Source: Corynespora cassiicola
Lineage: Eukaryota; Ascomycota; Dothideomycetes; Pleosporales; Corynesporascaceae
DNA: 64,000 nucleotides
NCBI GenBank assembly: GCA_022059125.1
Contig: JAEUWY010000020.1
Span: 1,550,001-1,614,000 of the forward strand
Reading direction: 5' to 3'
The position numbers and the translations under genes are program-made. The notes beneath the pieces were generated by a model. It was given only the letters and a program-made list of their open reading frames with translations, did not search any database and had not been told where the DNA came from. Of the stretch, positions 54,829-64,000 are shown one piece after another; positions within the stretch are counted from its first letter, which is position 1, and every line of letters begins with the position of its first letter.

Positions 54829-57564
54829 ATGCGGATATCGAAAATGTGTGCGCCACGCGGCGTCAACTATTACAGCTTTGCTATATTGAGTTTGACCCTT
54901 CCCATTCCAGCAATAAACGCTTTAGCGGTAGCCCACGCTGGCAATGAAACGACTATACCTGGACGTGAGCGCATAAGTCTGAATGAAGGGTGGAAGTTCT
55001 CCCGGAGCGAAAAGAGCCCAGACAATGTCGTATATGACTACCGATTAGACACAAAGAACAGCTCCGAAGCTCTCAAACCATGGATATTACCATCAGGGAA
55101 CGACTTTATCAAGAATCCGTTGGACCGATACCAACGACCTACAAAGGAACCGAACAACAATGTTACTTTCATCGGAGCCGATTTCGATGACAGTGCATGG
55201 ACCACTGTGAATCTTCCACATGATTGGGCTATCGCTGGACCATTCTACTCTGGGGATGACGCTCCTGTCACTGGAGGCATGGGTCGGCTACCGAGCCAGG
55301 GAGTAGGATGGTATCGCCAAAGGCTCACCTTTGCTCCTGAAGATCAAAAGAAGACTGTCTACCTTGATATTGATGGTGCAATGTCATATGCCATGGTGTG
55401 GCTAAACGGGAAGCTTGTAGGAGGATGGCCCTTTGGCTACAACTCTTTTCGGCTAGACCTGACCCCATTTCTGAACATAGGAGGCGACAACCAATTAGCA
55501 ATCCGGTTAGACAACCCTGTTGATTCATCGCGCTGGTACCCAGGGGGTGGTTTGTACCGCAATGTTTGGCTTACTAAAGTAGACCCGGTCCATGTGGCTC
55601 AGTGGGGCACATTCATCACATCCAGAGAGGTCTCTCAAGATTCTGCTGTCATAGACGCATTTATCCAGGTGGAAAACCGAGGGAATGCGACTAAAAAGGT
55701 TGATATCATCACGGAAGTGCATATATTCGACACGAAATCAAAGAAGATCGGAGAAAAGGTGGCCAGCTTCGCCACGAAATCCGTGAATCTCTCTGCCGGC
55801 GACAAGAGAGCAGTCAATGGAACGACTACAGTCAATTCTCCACAACTTTGGGGTCCGTTACCGCAACAAAAGCCAAACTTGTACGTGGCAGTCACCCGAA
55901 TTGAGAGCCAGGGTAAAATCATCGATACCTTCGAAGCTCGCTTTGGCATACGTTCTATAGATTACGATCCAGAGAAGGGACTTATCGTGAACGGGGAACA
56001 TATTCGCATCCAAGGAGTCAACCAACATCACGACCTCGGTGCACTAGGTGCAGCTTTCAACTACCGTGCGGCCGAACGACAGCTGGAGGTGTTGCATGAA
56101 TTGGGGTGTAATTCATTGAGGATGGCTCACAATCCGCCGGCCCCAGAACTTCTTGACCTCGCAGATGAGTTAGGCTTTATTGTGATGGATGAAATCTTCG
56201 ACATGTGGGAGCGGAAAAAAACCGATAATGACTTCCATCTGATTTTTCCCGATTGGTACGAGCAAGACTTGCGTTCTGTCTTGCGTCGCGACCGTAATCA
56301 CCCCTCGATCATAATATGGAGCTTTGGAAATGAAGTTTCGGAACAAGAAACTGGGGAATCGGGAACGGCCATATCCCGTAAACTGCACGATATTGTGTTG
56401 GAAGAGGATCCGACCCGTCCTACAACGACTTCAATGAATGCCGCCAAGCCGAATACGACATTCCCGGGCAGTGTGGATATCATTAGTCTCAACTACCAAG
56501 GCGAGGGTATTCGCGATGCTGTAGATTACTCCCACCTGACTGGTAGGAGGGTATCGCCCCAATATCCCGCTTTCCATGCCGCATTCCCGGAGAAAATGAT
56601 CCTGAGTAGCGAGTCTGCCGCGGCATTGAGCACGCGTGGCACGTATATATTTCCCATCTCGGAAGGAATCAGCGCACCTGTCAATGATACTAGCGGCGGT
56701 AACTCGATGACTTTGCACGTTAGCTCGTACGAACTATACTCTTCAGATTTTGGGTCTTCGGCCGACAAGGTTTTTGGGTCTCAAGACAGGAACCCTTATG
56801 TTGCTGGAGAATTCGTATGGTCAGGTTGGGATTACCTCGGCGAGCCAACACCCTACTACCAGACTGTTGACAAAGATTATGCTGCACGCAGTTCATATTT
56901 TGGCATAGTAGACTTGGCGGGATTTCCGAAAGATCGTTTCTTTCTATATCAATCTCGTTGGCGTCCAGATCTGAAGATGGCACATATACTCCCGCATTGG
57001 ACATGGCCTGATCGCGTAGGCCAAGTAACTCCAGTCCACGTTTTTACATCTGGAGATGAGGCAGAGCTCTTTGTTAATGGGAAATCGCAAGGTCGAAAGA
57101 AGAAAGGAGAGTATGAGTATCGGTTTCGTTGGGACGATGTGGTCTATCAACCAGGGGAGCTACATGTCGTCACGTACAAAAATGGAGGTGCGGAGTGGGC
57201 CAATGCCACAATGAGAACGGCTGGAAAGGCGACCCAACTCGAGATCAAGGCAGATCGCACAACCATCAATGCCGATGAAGAGGATCTATCGTTCGTCAGT
57301 GTAAAAGCCCTTGATGCTGACGGTAATCCTGTCCAGTTTGCAGACAATCTCATTACGTTTTCCGCTGAGGGTGCAGGAGAGATCATGGCCACCGATAATG
57401 GCGACCCAACCGATCTGAACGAGTTTCCGTCAAAACAGAGAAATCTTTTCAGTGGACTTGCTCTTGCGATCATTCGCACGAGAAGGGGAGAGACTGGGTC
57501 AATCACTGTGACCGCTACTGGAGAAGACATCAAATCTGCTCAGGTAACCATAGATGTACAATGA
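54829..57564 (+). CDS. Secreted GH2 glycosidase (beta-galactosidase-like)
   Basis: A single exon encodes 911 aa from ATG 54829. An N-terminal signal segment is present (FAILSLTLPIPAINALAVAHA). The sugar-binding domain follows (RISLNEGWKFSR, VNLPHDWAIAGPF, VGWYRQRLTF, WLNGKLVGGWPFGYNSFR). After the Ig-like domain comes the TIM barrel: IRIQGVNQHHDLGALGAAF, LGCNSLRMAHNPP, and the acid/base E502 in SFGNEVSE. The nucleophile is E595 in ILSSESAA. A C-terminal region includes a DUF4982-like part (HVFTSGDEAELFVNGKSQG) and a bacterial Ig-like domain (LTIRADRTTINADEEDL-type). This is typical of secreted GH2 exo-beta-galactosidases that act on plant polymers. Substrate class is inferred from the family. 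Confidence 0.88.
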   Translation: MRISKMCAPRGVNYYSFAILSLTLPIPAINALAVAHAGNETTIPGRERISLNEGWKFSRSEKSPDNVVYDYRLDTKNSSEALKPWILPSGNDFIKNPLDRYQRPTKEPNNNVTFIGADFDDSAWTTVNLPHDWAIAGPFYSGDDAPVTGGMGRLPSQGVGWYRQRLTFAPEDQKKTVYLDIDGAMSYAMVWLNGKLVGGWPFGYNSFRLDLTPFLNIGGDNQLAIRLDNPVDSSRWYPGGGLYRNVWLTKVDPVHVAQWGTFITSREVSQDSAVIDAFIQVENRGNATKKVDIITEVHIFDTKSKKIGEKVASFATKSVNLSAGDKRAVNGTTTVNSPQLWGPLPQQKPNLYVAVTRIESQGKIIDTFEARFGIRSIDYDPEKGLIVNGEHIRIQGVNQHHDLGALGAAFNYRAAERQLEVLHELGCNSLRMAHNPPAPELLDLADELGFIVMDEIFDMWERKKTDNDFHLIFPDWYEQDLRSVLRRDRNHPSIIIWSFGNEVSEQETGESGTAISRKLHDIVLEEDPTRPTTTSMNAAKPNTTFPGSVDIISLNYQGEGIRDAVDYSHLTGRRVSPQYPAFHAAFPEKMILSSESAAALSTRGTYIFPISEGISAPVNDTSGGNSMTLHVSSYELYSSDFGSSADKVFGSQDRNPYVAGEFVWSGWDYLGEPTPYYQTVDKDYAARSSYFGIVDLAGFPKDRFFLYQSRWRPDLKMAHILPHWTWPDRVGQVTPVHVFTSGDEAELFVNGKSQGRKKKGEYEYRFRWDDVVYQPGELHVVTYKNGGAEWANATMRTAGKATQLEIKADRTTINADEEDLSFVSVKALDADGNPVQFADNLITFSAEGAGEIMATDNGDPTDLNEFPSKQRNLFSGLALAIIRTRRGETGSITVTATGEDIKSAQVTIDVQ

Positions 57565-57671
57565 TTACTCGCTCAGTAGCACAGAAACGTGATGAAAGGT
57601 AATCAAATTAGCAGTAAGAATACAAGGGTTGATTAATTCGGTCAATACTACTGGAATCTGCTTTGCGGCAT

Positions 57672-59249
57672 TTATGTGATCACAATTAGGGCACCGACCA
57701 AATGGGCCAGTTTTACCGCACATCCAGTACATTGATTCTCGCCCCTCTTGACAGACAATATTCTTGATTGTCTAACAAATCCTTCAGCTTCTTGTAAAGC
57801 GTGCGTATTGTGAAAGGTTTGTGCTACAACCAATGATAAGCCTGTTCCATGCATTTCGTGCCTTGGACTACACGCATCATTTAGTTCGACCAAGGAAGAT
57901 GCTAGTTTGATGCGCCCAGTAAATCTTAGGTCTTGACCGTGATTGCATACCGCACCTGTAATAATTTTGGAGGAAGCTTGAACAGGTTCAGGTACCAATA
58001 ACGTAGAGCATTTCCACCGAGATGGCGATTCCACCTCCAAAGGCTTGTTTTGGTCCTTGGACATATCAGGCTCGTCTCCCTGCAGTCTCCGTTAGCAAAA
58101 TAGCATGGATTTTCGACATTATATTACCTTGTTAACATTTTTTTCCTCCCCACCGTCTTCCCTCTTCTTCTTCTTGTTTGCTGGTTCGAACAAAAGCTTA
58201 TCCCCAACAAGAGCGTTTCCTGTCCTAACCCGCACGCCCGTGCACCCGAATTTTTCCGAATCAACCAGCTTCGATGCCAGCCTCTCAATCAAAGGCCCTA
58301 CATCACTCTCTATATGCCCATGTCTGACACATGAGAACAAACACACCATGATCGCAACTATCGTCTTCGCGTAATCTTTGGTGTAGCCACCAAGCCAAGG
58401 CCAAGCACCAGTAACGAGCACGCGATTGATGAGCATCCATCCTCGTTCAGCTGCAAAACTGGCATGACAGGCCAAAAGTGCAATTATGACAGCCTGTTGG
58501 CTGGTTCCATTGAGATAGCGTGTGTTGTATCTGGTGTGGAGATCACGACCTAGAGTCTCGTCGGCGAGACCCTGGCCTGTCAAAGAGGAAGAACCTCGTT
58601 TGAGACCAATTTGATTCATGAGATTGAGTACATCTTGTTGGCTAGATATGAGTCCAGCTTGGACAAAGATGTCCGCGCAGTAAGTGGCAGACCAGTAGTG
58701 AGCGCCTGCTTGATGGGACGCATTTTCGTGGAGCACGAAATCGCCGAAAATGGAACCGAGCCGCAAACGGTACGATTTGTTTTCTTTTTTTGCAGTACCT
58801 GGAGATCCGTTCTTTTTCGGTGGGGGGTAGGTTCCCTTCACGTTAAAGTACCTTGGCACGAGTGTTTGGCCAGAAACTTTCTCTGCATATACGGCTGATA
58901 CGGTATGTGACATGGTCGAGTACAACCTAGCAACAAAAAGTCGAGGCTGGCCGCCTACTGTCATTGTAGCCTTTCCAACTATAGTCCCGAGGCTACTGCT
59001 GTTTTTCTCGTTGGTGCGGAGATCCCATTGCTTGCGATGTGCGTGAGAAATAGCTGAGAGCGTGTTGGTATCGATATTCCAGGAATGCCCATTAGCGGCA
59101 TTAGATTCTGCGAGAAAAAGAGCTGTATTGTAACAGTTTATGACGTCTTGTTGAGAAATCTGACTAATGTTATTGGCCATGTTACGCGATCGTTGAACAT
59201 TGCTACGATAGCGTCTCAGGCCGTCGGCAAGTTGTACTGAGAGGCTCAT
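57672..59249 (-). CDS. Unrecognised two-exon protein
   Basis: The model is complement(57672..58079, 58128..59249), 509 aa. The 48-nt intron (GTAATA, branch GCTAAC, acceptor CAG) joins KNVNK to GDEPDMSK in frame. I found no known domain. The N-terminal part is Asn/Ser/Gln-rich with a possible central fold (WDLRTNEKNSSSLGTIVGK, ALLACHASFAAERGWMLINRV). There is a Lys-rich stretch (EPANKKKKRED) before the intron. The C-terminal region has Cys residues (CNHGQD, CSPRHEMHGTGLS). I start at ATG 59249. An upstream in-frame hydrophobic stretch (SYSPIVLLLLTMS) could be a signal peptide from an unseen upstream exon. The function is unknown. Confidence 0.6.
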
Positions 59250-59843
59250 GGTTAAAAGAAGCAACACAATGGGTGAGTATGATGAAAATGAAGACAAATT
59301 ATTAAAAACACAAAGTTGAAGACAATTGTTTCCAATCCGGTCGTTAATATACCTGGCCTGGCTGCTCACGCGGAGGCGCTTGAATAGTCCGCCTATGTTC
59401 GCAGAAAATTCCTAGAAGCATGAGGTATCTCGCTCTACCTTGCAATTAATCAAACTTTGTTCTAAAGCTGAGTATCTTGGAGAAACTCCTGAGCCACCTT
59501 GGTGGCTCTAGACCTTAAGGTGGCAACCGTCGTGACTCTTTTCGGGAGTCATTTTCAGCTGTGGCGCACCCAGCTTCTGGAGATTGGATAGCCCACCGTA
59601 ACTCGCGATACACTGCCAATTTTGAAAGAACCAAATTACTGGAGGCCAAATATTACGGGGACTTATTGATAAGAGTATCAGATGTAGGGTCTAGGATATT
59701 ACGGCGGGGTCGTCACTTCCGTTCATCATGCAACACCCTCTACCTTCGGACTTACTATATGGCAGAAGAGAAAATATTATCAAGAATAGCAAACTTCTTT
59801 TCCATCCTGAAAGACCGGAGCCCAGAGTACTTCAACGAGCAGA
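59250..59843. promoter_or_regulatory. divergent promoter, orphan gene / membrane protein gene
   Basis: About 0.6 kb between two divergent starts. It contains a perfect 8-bp-arm hairpin with a 2-nt loop at 59491-59508 (GAGCCACC-TT-GGTGGCTC). Confidence 0.45.
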
Positions 59844-60680
59844 ATGGCTTTAAACGCTACATTTAACAACGCAACTCTACCCTCATGGGTGCCATCCGGC
59901 TTCCAAGTCGTCTCCGGGCGTACAACCTGCCCGAGGGCATCCCAAGTTCTGGTTCGCTTTGCTATTTACAATGCAATCAGCATCGCCATTTATCTTCTTC
60001 TTGGGTCCTACCACGTCAAACGATGGATTAAGTTCTGGCTCAAACCCGGCCTTCGACATTGGAAATTCTGGTCAGGCTTCAGCAGTGTCACCCTACAGAT
60101 TCTAGGCATTATCGTCACATCTTTACTGATCCAGCGAAGTGGTTTTCGCGTCGATCTCTGGCAACTCGTTCAAATTTGGGCTGTGCGCCCGCGCGCAAGC
60201 TGGTTCATAGGCAACATGATACATTTGAAAAGAGATTTGGGATACATGAATGGGGCTCTAGATAATATTTTTGTCGAGATAATCGTTTGCGGGTTGGGGA
60301 CTGTGTTCGTTGGACGATTGGCTGCGCAGGCACTGTCTCATCCGCCAAATCTGCCACCATTTGGCTGGTACAGGGTTGCTTGCGGGGCTAGTCTTGCAAT
60401 GTTACTTTCTACAGGGTTTGAGGTAACTATTGCGCTGTGGATTGTCGGACGTTTTACCGAGACGAAAGGCAAAGCAGAGGCTCGCGATATGGACAGTTTA
60501 AGATGGATTGCTAGGTTCATGATTCCAGTCACTTGTGCTTGTAGTTATTTGATTTGGGCAGCGTTTCTGTACTCTGCGGAGGGTGCGTATTGCCCTGGGA
60601 ACGTCAAATACATCGACTTGACTTGGGGACTGGTGCCGATGTTTTCGAATTTGCTGAGGATCATTGCGGAAGAATTGTAG
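59844..60680 (+). CDS. Multi-pass membrane protein of unknown function
   Basis: A single exon encodes 278 aa from ATG 59844. About five hydrophobic helices are visible (FAIYNAISIAIYLLLG, SVTLQILGIIVTSLLI, IFVEIIVCGLGTVFVG, GASLAMLLSTGFEVTIALWI, MIPVTCACSYLIWAAFLY). The short N-terminus carries an N-glycosylation-type stretch (NATFNNATLP). Small polytopic proteins like this are common beside accessory genes in ascomycetes. No transporter signature is visible, and I do not assign a function. Confidence 0.75.
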   Translation: MALNATFNNATLPSWVPSGFQVVSGRTTCPRASQVLVRFAIYNAISIAIYLLLGSYHVKRWIKFWLKPGLRHWKFWSGFSSVTLQILGIIVTSLLIQRSGFRVDLWQLVQIWAVRPRASWFIGNMIHLKRDLGYMNGALDNIFVEIIVCGLGTVFVGRLAAQALSHPPNLPPFGWYRVACGASLAMLLSTGFEVTIALWIVGRFTETKGKAEARDMDSLRWIARFMIPVTCACSYLIWAAFLYSAEGAYCPGNVKYIDLTWGLVPMFSNLLRIIAEEL

Positions 60681-60922
60681 GGAAATGACAATGATATTGG
60701 TAGGTTGATCCATAGCCACGGCAGGACTGCTCTGCGTCACACACTAAGGTGCGCAGACCTGAGTTCATTTGAGCAGGTCTGAAAGCATCGATCGAAAGAT
60801 TCGGGTCATAGCATCTACTTTATTATTGCCGCGATGGACGGCGCACTCGCCGGTTTCCAGTCAATTCTCGAACGTTCTCTTGCTTTGGCATTTGGTTCCC
60901 AGAAGAAATCTAAGACTACACT

Positions 60923-62530
60923 TTAAGCTGATTGGATCTTAAACCATTGATTGAATACACCGGCTGGATCCCACTTTGCCTTCAGTTTCCTCAGTCTCTC
61001 AAGATTGGACCCATATATAGCTTCAGGTTCTTCGTCACCGTGAGCAAAATTTATATACCTATTCGAATCAGTCAATATATATTCGTTTATATTTTTAATC
61101 AAGTTGATATAGGTAGGGCTGGAACTTACGTAGGGTTAATGGTTGCCGGCTTCGAATAACTCCAAATATCTCTGACTCGCTGACCGAAAGCCTCAGCTTC
61201 GCTATCCATAGTAGGATCATCGTACCAGGGTATCACAATTGCTTGGGCAAATATACCCCCACGGAATGCTTCCTGTACTGCGGATGAGTCCTTAGGAGCA
61301 GATGCGGCCTTTGCCAGATTGTAGCGCTCGACGAGCACTGCTGTGTTGACTGCTTTTTTCTGAAACGCGACGAATAATTCCCATATTTCCGACCATTTTT
61401 CAGGCTGCATATGATTTATAGCCGTGCTATACGCTGGTTTTCGTTGCCCACGAGTACAGAAGCCATCGCCACCCGTGTTCCACTGTTCGTACGGAGTCAC
61501 GGCGCTGACATTGTTAGCAGGGCCAAGCTTATACAATGGAGCAAAGGCAGCAAGACCTTCCTCCTCAGTACCATTACGTAAGAATCCAGTCACAAGAACT
61601 GCGGGATCATAGGATGGTGGGCCGGAGTTCGCCAGGTAGAGATAGACATTTTGCTGCGGCTTGAGGGGAAGGTCCTGGATTGCTTGCGCGACCTGGGGAA
61701 GTTTTTCAGGTGAATAGAAAAGGCTAGTCAACCAAGCTGTACGACCTTCTCTCGTGGTAGGCCATGCTTTGACTGTAGCTGAAATGACAATGCCAAAGTT
61801 TGGACCAGCGCCACGCATCGCCCAGAAGAGGTCAGGATAAGAAGTCTTCGACACGGTGATGATTTTTCCGGTGGCAACAGCGACGCGTAATGACAGAACG
61901 TTGTCGACTCCAAAACCCACTTCTCCCATGATGTTTCCTGCCGGAGAATTAAAACTGGGTCATGTTAATGTTGGGATGATATGTGGGCGCGTACCGTATC
62001 CGCCGCCAAGAATCGCCCCCAACGTTCCGACGCAATTGCAGTTGCCAGTCTGAACCAAGACCCCAGCCGCGTTCGCAGCCTCAATTGTCTCGCTGACGAT
62101 TGCTCCGCCGCCAATTGTTGCTTGGTTTTTATCCTTGCTGAAGGTGACCTTGTTGAGGCCGGCCATGTTGATAAGAACGCCCTTGCTGCCGAGGTCGAAC
62201 GTTTTGGCCCATCCGTTAGCTCCGTTCTGTGCGAGAAACGGAATCTTTTCCTTCGAGCAATATCTAATCTAGCAACAATGAGAATCAATCGCTTGGGATA
62301 TCGGAAAGTGATTAGCAACATACAACAGTGGCGACATCGTTCTCAGTGGTTACATTGACGATTACAGCTGGCTGCGGAGTGTTGTACTCGCTCCATCTTG
62401 CCCGTAACTCCACGGAGACAGTTGACGATCTCGATATCAGAGATGAAAGGTCCCGGGCGACATTGGAGGCTGGCGCACTCAAGGCAGTGATTGCAGTGAT
62501 CAAAATTTGAATCGACAGTAACACCCACAT
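60923..62530 (-). CDS. Secreted berberine-bridge-type FAD oxidase (AA7-like)
   Basis: The model is complement(60923..61058, 61130..61937, 61995..62268, 62324..62530), 474 aa, with introns of 71, 57 and 55 nt, all in frame. A signal peptide is at residues 1-19 (MWVLLSIQILITAITALSA). The FAD-binding PCMH domain reads AVIVNVTTENDVATV, then PFLAQNGANGWAK and TIGGGAIVSETIEAA. GNCNCVGTLGAILGGGYG carries the Cys that can link FAD covalently. The second linking His of classical berberine bridge enzymes (usually GGH) is replaced by GAN, so bicovalent flavin is unlikely. The C-terminal BBE motif (YINFAHGD..WDPAGVFNQW) is split by an intron. AA7 enzymes oxidise saccharides or alkaloids with O2. The substrate is unknown. 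Confidence 0.86.
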
Positions 62531-63196
62531 GGCGCAAGGAGAAGGGAACAGTTGCGCCAAGTTATGTTAGCCTTGCGCAATGTGCGGCTTTTTGTATTAA
62601 ATTGATTGCAGTATGATTTTGTGGCTTGTCCACTTTATTGATTTATTATTCAACGTGCATCGCATGCCTCTTAGCAGGCAAAAACATACAGGGATTCATC
62701 TGACCTAATCCCGAATCAGTGGACGGGGCCCGGGGTTAAGTTAGCGGTGTCGCGGGCACGGCACATCCCCCAGGTCAGCGTCCGAACCTGGAGCCCACCA
62801 AAGTCAAGCCCGAGATTTGGGGTTTTGTATTGGCCAATATTAAATAGACAATCAATCATAATCTTTCTTTGCCTTCGCCAGTCCTTTCCTACAGCCTGGC
62901 ATTAGGCATTTTGTCTGAAAAATACCTGCGTAATCGCGCAGACGATGAGTCCTAAAGCTGATGCCAAGCGAACCTTGCCAATCCGCGGAATCGCCCCCGG
63001 TTGATCGCCCGGGGATACTGGCCAGACCTGGCTTCCATCTCGCTCACCGCATCACTAACAAGCATTGGGGGCATGTAACAGAGCTAGTCACGGGCACAGC
63101 CATCTCTAAATATATTCCCTGCCCTATCTTGTTCCGATGTCCGGCATTTGTCAACTTTTTTGTCATGCAATGACATTGCGTATTTGACGAAGCCCA
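62531..63196. other. intergenic region
   Basis: This is the promoter of the FAD oxidase gene and the 3' flank of the rhodopsin-domain gene. I see no gene here. Confidence 0.5.
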
Positions 63197-64000
63197 CTAC
63201 CCTACGAACTCATTGTCCATACATCGCGTGTTGGATCCAAAGTGAACTCTGTTACTAGACAAGACGGAAAGATCCTTATCGTAGAGTGAAAGCTCCATCT
63301 CTTTCACATCCTCATATCGTGTGCCTCTTGTATCGCATTGCTTGAGTCCAAACCCGAGATTCCTACCTGCACGGGTTGAAGAGCTATACCCACATCCTGA
63401 GCTATGGTGTGTGGCAATTGGTCGCGAAATCAAGTGAGAATACAGAGGGCGAAGCGTTGGAAGGCATGCGCATACGATAGCAAGAGAAAGCTCAATGTTC
63501 GTCCAGAAGAAAATCGGTGCAGTGTAGTATATGACATCGTCTGGATGCTTGAGATACTCTCTGGCTACTGAGAAGGTGGCGATGACCCTGGTAACGCTAA
63601 CGGCAACAACGCTGTTTGCAGTCAGTATTGCGAGGACCTCATAGGTGTTAGGGAGCGTACCTTGCACCCAACATGAACATGCCAATTGCAGCCATCTTTT
63701 GTTTTGGCTCTAGTTTGATGCTCATGACCATTGGGATTGGCAACACCAATATAATTATATCAGCAAGGACATCCGTAAACTTGAAGAGCAGTTAGCAAAC
63801 CGAATGCTGAAGGCTTGATGCAGGAGATGCTACTTACGAGCACCGCAAAAAACATGGGCACTGTCTTCACACAATTATTACCATAGTATGGCTCAATGAA
63901 GACTGTGATTGGATAGCATGTGAAAAGATGTGAGAAGAAAAAGCTCACTGTCCAGCCTACAACGAAAGCAAGGACAACATGAACAGCTATACGAAACTTC
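63197..64000 (-). CDS. Fungal rhodopsin-domain membrane protein, 5' partial
   Basis: This is the 3' end of a gene that begins beyond the window. Exons are 63838..64000 (partial), 63661..63779 and 63197..63611, all on the minus strand. The introns are 58 nt (GTAAGT..AAG) and 49 nt (GTACGC..CAG) and close in frame. The sequence has PF20684-like features: a helix VVLAFVVGWTVSFFFSHLF, then NNCVK, then the conserved TDVLADIIILVLPIPMV and LEPKQKMAAIGMFML, and VTRVIATF. It ends with CACLPTLRPLYSHL, then a polar cytosolic tail. This seven-helix fungal family is a GPCR-like or integral membrane group often near secondary-metabolism or effector genes. Function unknown. Confidence 0.8.

Noticed and set aside
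59561..59866. 101-codon plus-strand frame before the multi-pass membrane protein.
   Set aside because: It begins at a GTG and has no domain; it is more likely the 5' UTR of the next gene.

Overview
This is a window from the nuclear genome of a filamentous ascomycete, most likely Dothideomycetes. The evidence is short introns of about 45-160 nt with GT..AG ends and CTAAC-type branch points, compact intergenic gaps, and fungal-only families (DUF2985, fungal-specific Zn2Cys6 factors, ten-cysteine GPI proteins, fungal rhodopsin-domain proteins). A Fot1/pogo transposon carries transition-type (RIP-like) damage. Gene models were built by hand from reading frame and splice-site continuity; every spliced model given closes in frame. 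I saw no rRNA, tRNA, CRISPR or bacterial operon structure.

Region 1 (1-31.6 kb) is a conserved housekeeping block. In order it holds: the C-terminal part of Efr3 (plasma-membrane PI4-kinase scaffold); a C2H2 zinc-finger protein; a Q-rich protein with a five-fold internal repeat; an ING-type PHD protein; a Gfd2/YDR514C-like DEDD nuclease; a GT90/CAP10 glycosyltransferase; a polyQ plus glycine-zipper protein; a nitrilase; a sulfotransferase-like gene broken by one in-frame stop; tRNA-splicing endonuclease subunit Sen15; a small GPI-type secreted protein; a DUF2985 membrane protein; a tiny Met/Asp-rich secreted protein; and a large Zn2Cys6 transcription factor.

Region 2 (31.6-47 kb) starts with a 2.8-kb gene-free stretch upstream of the transcription factor. 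It continues with a divergent protein kinase and a bacterial-looking M6 metalloprotease joined to a ricin-B-like lectin domain. A nuclear and mitochondrial trio follows: the COMPASS subunit Spp1, the Smc5/6 subunit Nse3, and Aim18. Nse3 and Aim18 share a divergent promoter of about 230 bp.

Region 3 (47-64 kb) is accessory in character. Two paralogous ten-cysteine GPI proteins flank a complete but dead 1.85-kb pogo element (62-bp inverted repeats, TA duplications, third catalytic Asp changed to Asn). Beyond them lie a GMC oxidoreductase (AA3-like), a secreted GH2 glycosidase, an unrecognised 509-aa protein, a multi-pass membrane protein, a secreted berberine-bridge-type FAD oxidase (AA7-like), and the 3' part of a rhodopsin-domain membrane protein. 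The GH2/AA3/AA7 set suggests saccharide release and oxidation. Whether it is a co-regulated cluster cannot be told from sequence alone.
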